Assembly: GCF_001039355.2 (NCBI RefSeq)
Contig: NW_019775557.1
Span: 171,398 to 235,397, forward strand
DNA: 64,000 nt
Source: Lingula anatina
Lineage: Eukaryota > Brachiopoda > Lingulata > Lingulida > Lingulidae
Reading direction: 5' to 3'
Of this stretch, positions 59,501 to 64,000 are shown one piece after another; position 1 is the stretch's first letter, and the number at the start of each line of letters is the position of its first letter. A program made the position numbers and the translations under genes. The notes below the pieces were generated by a model. The model was not told the DNA's origin, searched no databases, and worked only from the letters and a program-made list of their open reading frames with translations.

Positions 59501-61477
59501 CCGAGATCTTGGAATCCACACGGAGATGTTCAGCGATGGTGTTGTAGATCTCGTAGAAGCTGGTGCCATCACAAATGCCAGGAAGACAATCCATCCTGGG
59601 AAAATTGTCGGAGGTTTTGCAGTTGGTACACAGCGCCTGTATGACTTCATGGATAATAATCCTTTTATAGGTGAGCATGAGAGAAAATAGGCTAGAAAGA
59701 GACTGGCTTTTTTTTCTAGAATGTAATTGGATATTTTTTATCTGAACCTATTTTTGTTAATGAGTAAGACAATCTTTTGATTATTTCAAATGAAAAAGGA
59801 AAAGAAGATATGTTTTGTCAAATTTTAGTCATTAGAATAATGTATGTTGACCTTGAAAAAAAACATATAAATTTAATTAATTTTTTAAAAAAATCTATTA
59901 AAAATTTTAGTGATGTTGGACATTGCATTTGTAAACAACACTGCAATAATTAGCCAGAATCCCAAAGTGACGGCAATCAACTCGTGTATTGAGATTGACT
60001 TGACAGGACAGGTGTGTGCAGACTCCATCGGAACTAGAATGTATTCAGGCAAGTTTTACACTGATATTTATTTTTGTGTGGCTCAGCATGATTTTATAAG
60101 TATAACCTAAGATTTGTTCATTCATTTAATTTTATATCTGTATTCACATTACACTTTATGACTATCGCAACATATGAAAACTGTTAAAACCTGGGTATAT
60201 TTGACTGAATTCAATAGTCCTCCCCTTCAAAAAGGCCAAAGCTTTCAAAATTTATAAGGCATCAAAAACTTCTTATGAGCATTTTGAGCTAGCCATAGTG
60301 TAAGAGAATATGGGACAGAATCATCTTGGCTTTTTTTTAATCAGTATTGATTTTCTCAGAAGCAGTCATATTCACATTTCCCACAGACTTCTTGTTATTC
60401 CTGTTTGAACATAAATTCAATTTGCTGCTTTCATTAGAAAGATGGTTGCTATGGCAATGTATGATAAGTTCACCTTTTGCTAAGTGTCAAATTTCCTAAC
60501 AGTGATACTGATACTGATTATCACCAGTTCTTCTGTATTTTACTCAAAGTCAGGTGGAAGGAGTGTTAATATGGCTGGTTGATTGCATTCAGCGAGAGTC
60601 CCCAGGGAGTTGGGTTGAGCCATGTAGACTGATGGTGCCTATGGGAATGGGGCCTAAGATTCAGAAAAAAATTTATAATGTGACCTATTGACCTGTTTGA
60701 CTATGCCGTAGGTGGTAAAAATATATGTATGAGTGATCGCTACATTTTCAATAAGTGTTTTTCTGTTGGTTTCTGAAGGTGTGGGTGGCCAGATAGACTT
60801 CTTGCGTGGAGCAGCTTTGAGTGTGGATGGTCTTGGGAAACCCATCCTAGCACTGCCATCTGTGACCAAGAATGGAGAAAGTAAAATTGTACCCTATCTG
60901 AAGAAAGGTAAGGTGGTCAGTCATATTGTATTTTTAAATGGACTTTTTTTTAGCAAAACTTAATTCCCTTATGTCCCCAGAAATATTGACCCATGAATCA
61001 GAACGTCTACGGTTTGACAGGATCCAATGTTGCTTTTGCAAAATAATGTTTCATGCATAATAGAAAAATTGAACATTTTTCTGTATGTATACAATATATA
61101 TGTAGTAATCTATGATATTCACTGTGTAATCAAAGAAATTCAACAAAATGATAAAAAGAAAAAAAGCACCGTGTCTGAGAAAATACAAAACTCTGGTTTA
61201 TATTATGAAGACAGGATACAGTGCCTTTTAAAACTGGAAGGATAGTTAAATGAAAAATTATTAAATTTTTAATTTTTTTTTTTCGTCTTCAGGTGCTGGT
61301 GTTGTGACAAGCAGAGCTCATGCACATTTCATCGTGACAGAATACGGCATTGCGTCTTTGTTTGGCAAGAATCTCAGACAGAGAGCTTACGAATTAATCA
61401 AAATTGCTCACCCTGATCATAGAGAAAATTTGGAGAAAGAATCATTTGAAAGGCTAAAATGCATGCCATCACCTTAG
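56560..61477 (+). CDS. CoA-transferase second copy, exons 3-8 only
   Basis: Six exons equivalent in length and phase to those of 44009-49205: 56560-56799, 57050-57238, 59455-59670, 59911-60048, 60779-60907, 61293-61477. All splice sites are kept, including the GC donor after 60048. I found no amino-acid difference from the first copy; the nucleotide differences seen are at third positions. Exons 1-2 (presequence) are missing because the copy starts at the n at 56082. It is either the other allele of the same gene or a 5'-truncated tandem duplicate. Confidence 0.85.
58349..58385. other. Assembly gap (37 n) in the second copy
   Basis: It lies in a C/G-rich stretch of intron 4. The first copy covers the equivalent place at about 45755-45955, so roughly 150-200 bases are probably missing. 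Confidence 0.8.
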
Positions 61478-62715
61478 AGAGTATTTATTTGCAGTAGGCA
61501 TATGCCATGTATTCAATAGCAAAATTACGCCTCTTTTTACAACTATTCACTTTAAAAAGTGGAAAACAAAATAGTTGTGTAAGAATTAACTTTTTTCTGC
61601 ATTTCCAATATTTGAAAAGGTAAGGTTGAAAACGGATCTCAAAGATCAAGACTTCTTTGCATGTTTTTCTCTCTTTTTAATACAAAAATATCCTGCTGTT
61701 GTAACACATACATGACAACAATGGGGAAAAAGTAGTACAATTTTATGAAAATCCCATTTCCTTTTGATTGAATAAAAAAAAAATAATAATAACTCTAGGT
61801 ACTAGTACAGGTGTATGCATATATGTCCTTGTTTTCACTTATTGTTATAGATAAGTTACTATATGATGTGACCTGGCATTACGTAATAATACTAATGATA
61901 TTAACACAAATAGCCACAGGGTTAATTTTTGGAAGTAGAATATGTTGTATCACAAGTGCAGTTTTTCCCCTACTTTTTGTTGCGTGGCATTTCAAATTGT
62001 TGATTCCTTTGAGCTGTACAATGCATCTGGCTGTCGCTAACTGGCAACTGCTGCCACCTGGTGGCCAGATCGTGGGGCGACTTGTAGTTTATTAACAGTA
62101 TTGATATTTCAGTGTTACATTATAATATAGTAGTAATTTTCAGCTGAGAAACAGTGAAGTTTAAGTGATCAAATCAAAATGTGAAAGCAAATCCTCTCAA
62201 TCAGATCACATGAGAGGCTTACAGGTTCATAAAAGTCAATTGAAATCGCCATTGCCACATAAAAATATACATTTATTTGATATTTTGTCAGTTCAAAGCC
62301 AGAAGTTTCTAGAAATTTGAAAGTACTTTATTAATGTTCATGTTTTAAACTATGTATAGCACAAAGTGTGTTTATAATAATAAAAAAAAACCACAGGAGA
62401 TTTAGTTAAGAATACATAGACCATAATTTTGAGTCAATTTGAAAGTGCTTGACACTTAAAAGCACCAGAGCATAAGCCTATTTTAGTTTTGTGAATTGGT
62501 GTAAAATGTTCAGTATGAGTGAATGGTGCTAAACACTTGGACTATGTGGATACCCCCTGGTATATATATAACCCATTGCAAGTAGTCCTTTGTACGTGTA
62601 TATGTGTGTATTATAATTTTGTATTTTTAATTAAGCTTTAGTTGTAAAGTAGGGAATACCTAAGGACTGGTGGGCCCAGTATTATTAAATTTGGAGAAGG
62701 GGGGCATATACATAC

Positions 62716-62787
<72 letters not shown>

Positions 62788-63402
62788 AGGATGCCCCACC
62801 CCTTGGGCCCATCCTAGCCTTTATATGTGTATATATAAAGTAACGCCTCTTAAAAACTGTTTAAAATAGTTAATGGCTCTGCCGTGACGTTGTTTTATTA
62901 CTGTGGTAATACAAATGTTGTGATCCTTCACGAGGAAAAAAGTTGAAATATAAGTTAAGTTCCTGGGAAAGAGGAACCAAATCATGAACAGTGTATTACA
63001 AGGATGCGAAAAGTGTTGAGAGATTTTATTTCATACAGGATTAGATGAATGAAACTTCTGACAGGTCTGCATTTATAAAAGGCTAATGTAATCCTATGTC
63101 TGCACAGATACAGGAAAGTATGGTGCGTTTTGTCTCAATACCAGAAATATATGATTGTGTAACTGCAGATGGCTTATTGCTAAATACTAGTTTTGTTACA
63201 ATTTATTGTTAAGTATGAAATAAATATCATGATTAAAATGGTCTTTTTATATATTTATTTTTCATATTTGTATGTCACTGTCATTGTCGTCCAAAACAAA
63301 ATTTTAAATTCGTACTAGTATTCAGTGGGTTAGGGAAACAGAAAATTGATATAATAGTATATCAGTATGGCAATCAGTTACCAATAATTAACGTATTCAT
63401 AA
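61478..63402. other. Second-copy convergent intergenic region
   Basis: Equivalent to 49206-51904 but shorter because two insertions are absent. It contains the (CATA)n/(TA)n tract at 62706-62785 and no gene. Confidence 0.65.
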
Positions 63403-64000
63403 TCAAACAATAGGTTTCTTAGTCTTTCTCCTTTTCCTCTTTTTGTGGCAGGATTTTTTTGATTTCAGCAAAAATGTATTTTGGCTCCCTGGTACAGAGT
63501 CATTTCTTTCTTTGCTCTCAAAAACAGAATTCTGTAACTTTTCTTCAGCCTTTTTGCAATCATCATTTAGTTTTCTCCTTTTTTTTGACTTTTTACTGGT
63601 GGATAATTCACCCATGGCGCCACTGTTATACACAACCTTTGTGGAAAATTGATAACAATTTTTCTTGTCAGAGTTCCTCTCGTAAATATGTGGCACAACC
63701 TCTTCTGGGTTTTGTTTCCTTTTCACATTTGTATTCATTGAATTCAAATTTCCTTGATTTGCCTGAGCCTTATCATCTCCATCACCATGGTAACAGTCAA
63801 GACACTCCTTGTCACCAAGGCAACGTTCAAGACAAGCCACAAAGAAGCCATTAGTATAGTCTTGCTGTGCGGAGGCCCTGAGGCACAAATGTCCAAATTC
63901 AAAGTCCCCCAGGCCCCTGTGTGTCCAGTTTGGAAGAGCACGGGTCAAGTGAAACTGACCACCAGTCTCTAGAAGAACTCTTTGAACCACTTCCTCGTTT
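63403..64000 (-). CDS. NSUN5: NSUN5 second copy, last exon (cut by window end)
   Basis: Continuous with the last NSUN5 exon of the first copy (51905-52653) and open at the window end. The catalytic-domain end (GGQFHLTRALPNWTHRGLGD) is the same, but the Lys-rich tail differs at around fifteen residues and has a 12-base in-frame insertion (residues ERNS region). It is the other allele or a duplicate of the same gene. Confidence 0.85.
   Translation of the reverse strand, partial: NEEVVQRVLLETGGQFHLTRALPNWTHRGLGDFEFGHLCLRASAQQDYTNGFFVACLERCLGDKECLDCYHGDGDDKAQANQGNLNSMNTNVKRKQNPEEVVPHIYERNSDKKNCYQFSTKVVYNSGAMGELSTSKKSKKRRKLNDDCKKAEEKLQNSVFESKERNDSVPGSQNTFLLKSKKSCHKKRKRRKTKKPIV

Larger units (their letters stand above)
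56083..64000. repeat. Second copy of the duplicated segment, open at the window end
   Basis: Collinear with 43528 onward, differing by scattered substitutions and small indels, lacking the insertions at 49578-49792 and 50841-51400. It runs off the window within the NSUN5 last exon. Confidence 0.9.

Overview
The window is animal nuclear DNA: AT-rich, full of short exons with GT-AG (and a few GC-AG) introns, microsatellites, small inverted-repeat transposons and assembly gaps (runs of n). Gene content (CARD caspase, PUS3, NSUN5, a mitochondrial 4-hydroxybutyrate/acetate CoA-transferase and a large secreted/membrane metalloprotease) suggests a marine invertebrate, probably a lophotrochozoan such as a mollusc; the species cannot be named from the sequence.

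Layout. (1) 197-5202, minus: CARD initiator caspase, head to head with (2) 6195-13762, plus: PUS3, tRNA pseudouridine synthase, complete in 14 exons. (3) 14918-36590, minus: a run of more than 30 exons whose phases agree from the signal peptide through an ADAMTS-like reprolysin protease, PLAC-like six-cysteine repeats, repeated CAP/EGF/ShK-like modules of 333 residues, a Thr-rich mucin stretch, a SEA-like domain, two EGF domains, one transmembrane helix and a cytoplasmic tail. I read this as one gene, broken by an assembly join at 22619. (4) 36591-40281: intergenic, nothing supported. (5) 40282-49205, plus: CoA-transferase, 8 exons, 477 residues. (6) 51905-55867, minus: NSUN5, rRNA cytosine-5 methyltransferase, 8 exons, convergent with (5). 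(7) 56083-64000: a second, diverged copy of 43528 onward, with CoA-transferase exons 3-8 and the NSUN5 last exon. It starts at an n, so it is either a retained second haplotype or a real tandem duplication.

The housekeeping genes are independent: two RNA-modification enzymes (PUS3, NSUN5), one mitochondrial acyl-CoA enzyme and one apoptosis/innate-immunity protease. The unusual locus is (3), a membrane-anchored or shed mosaic joining a metalloprotease to CAP modules and a mucin/SEA stalk. Within it, modules have been duplicated together with their introns, and a minisatellite has multiplied a splice-donor segment. The near-duplicate in (7) also acts as a natural comparison: it shows a clean empty site for a 215-bp inverted-repeat element with a TTA target duplication, and it spans gaps in the first copy.
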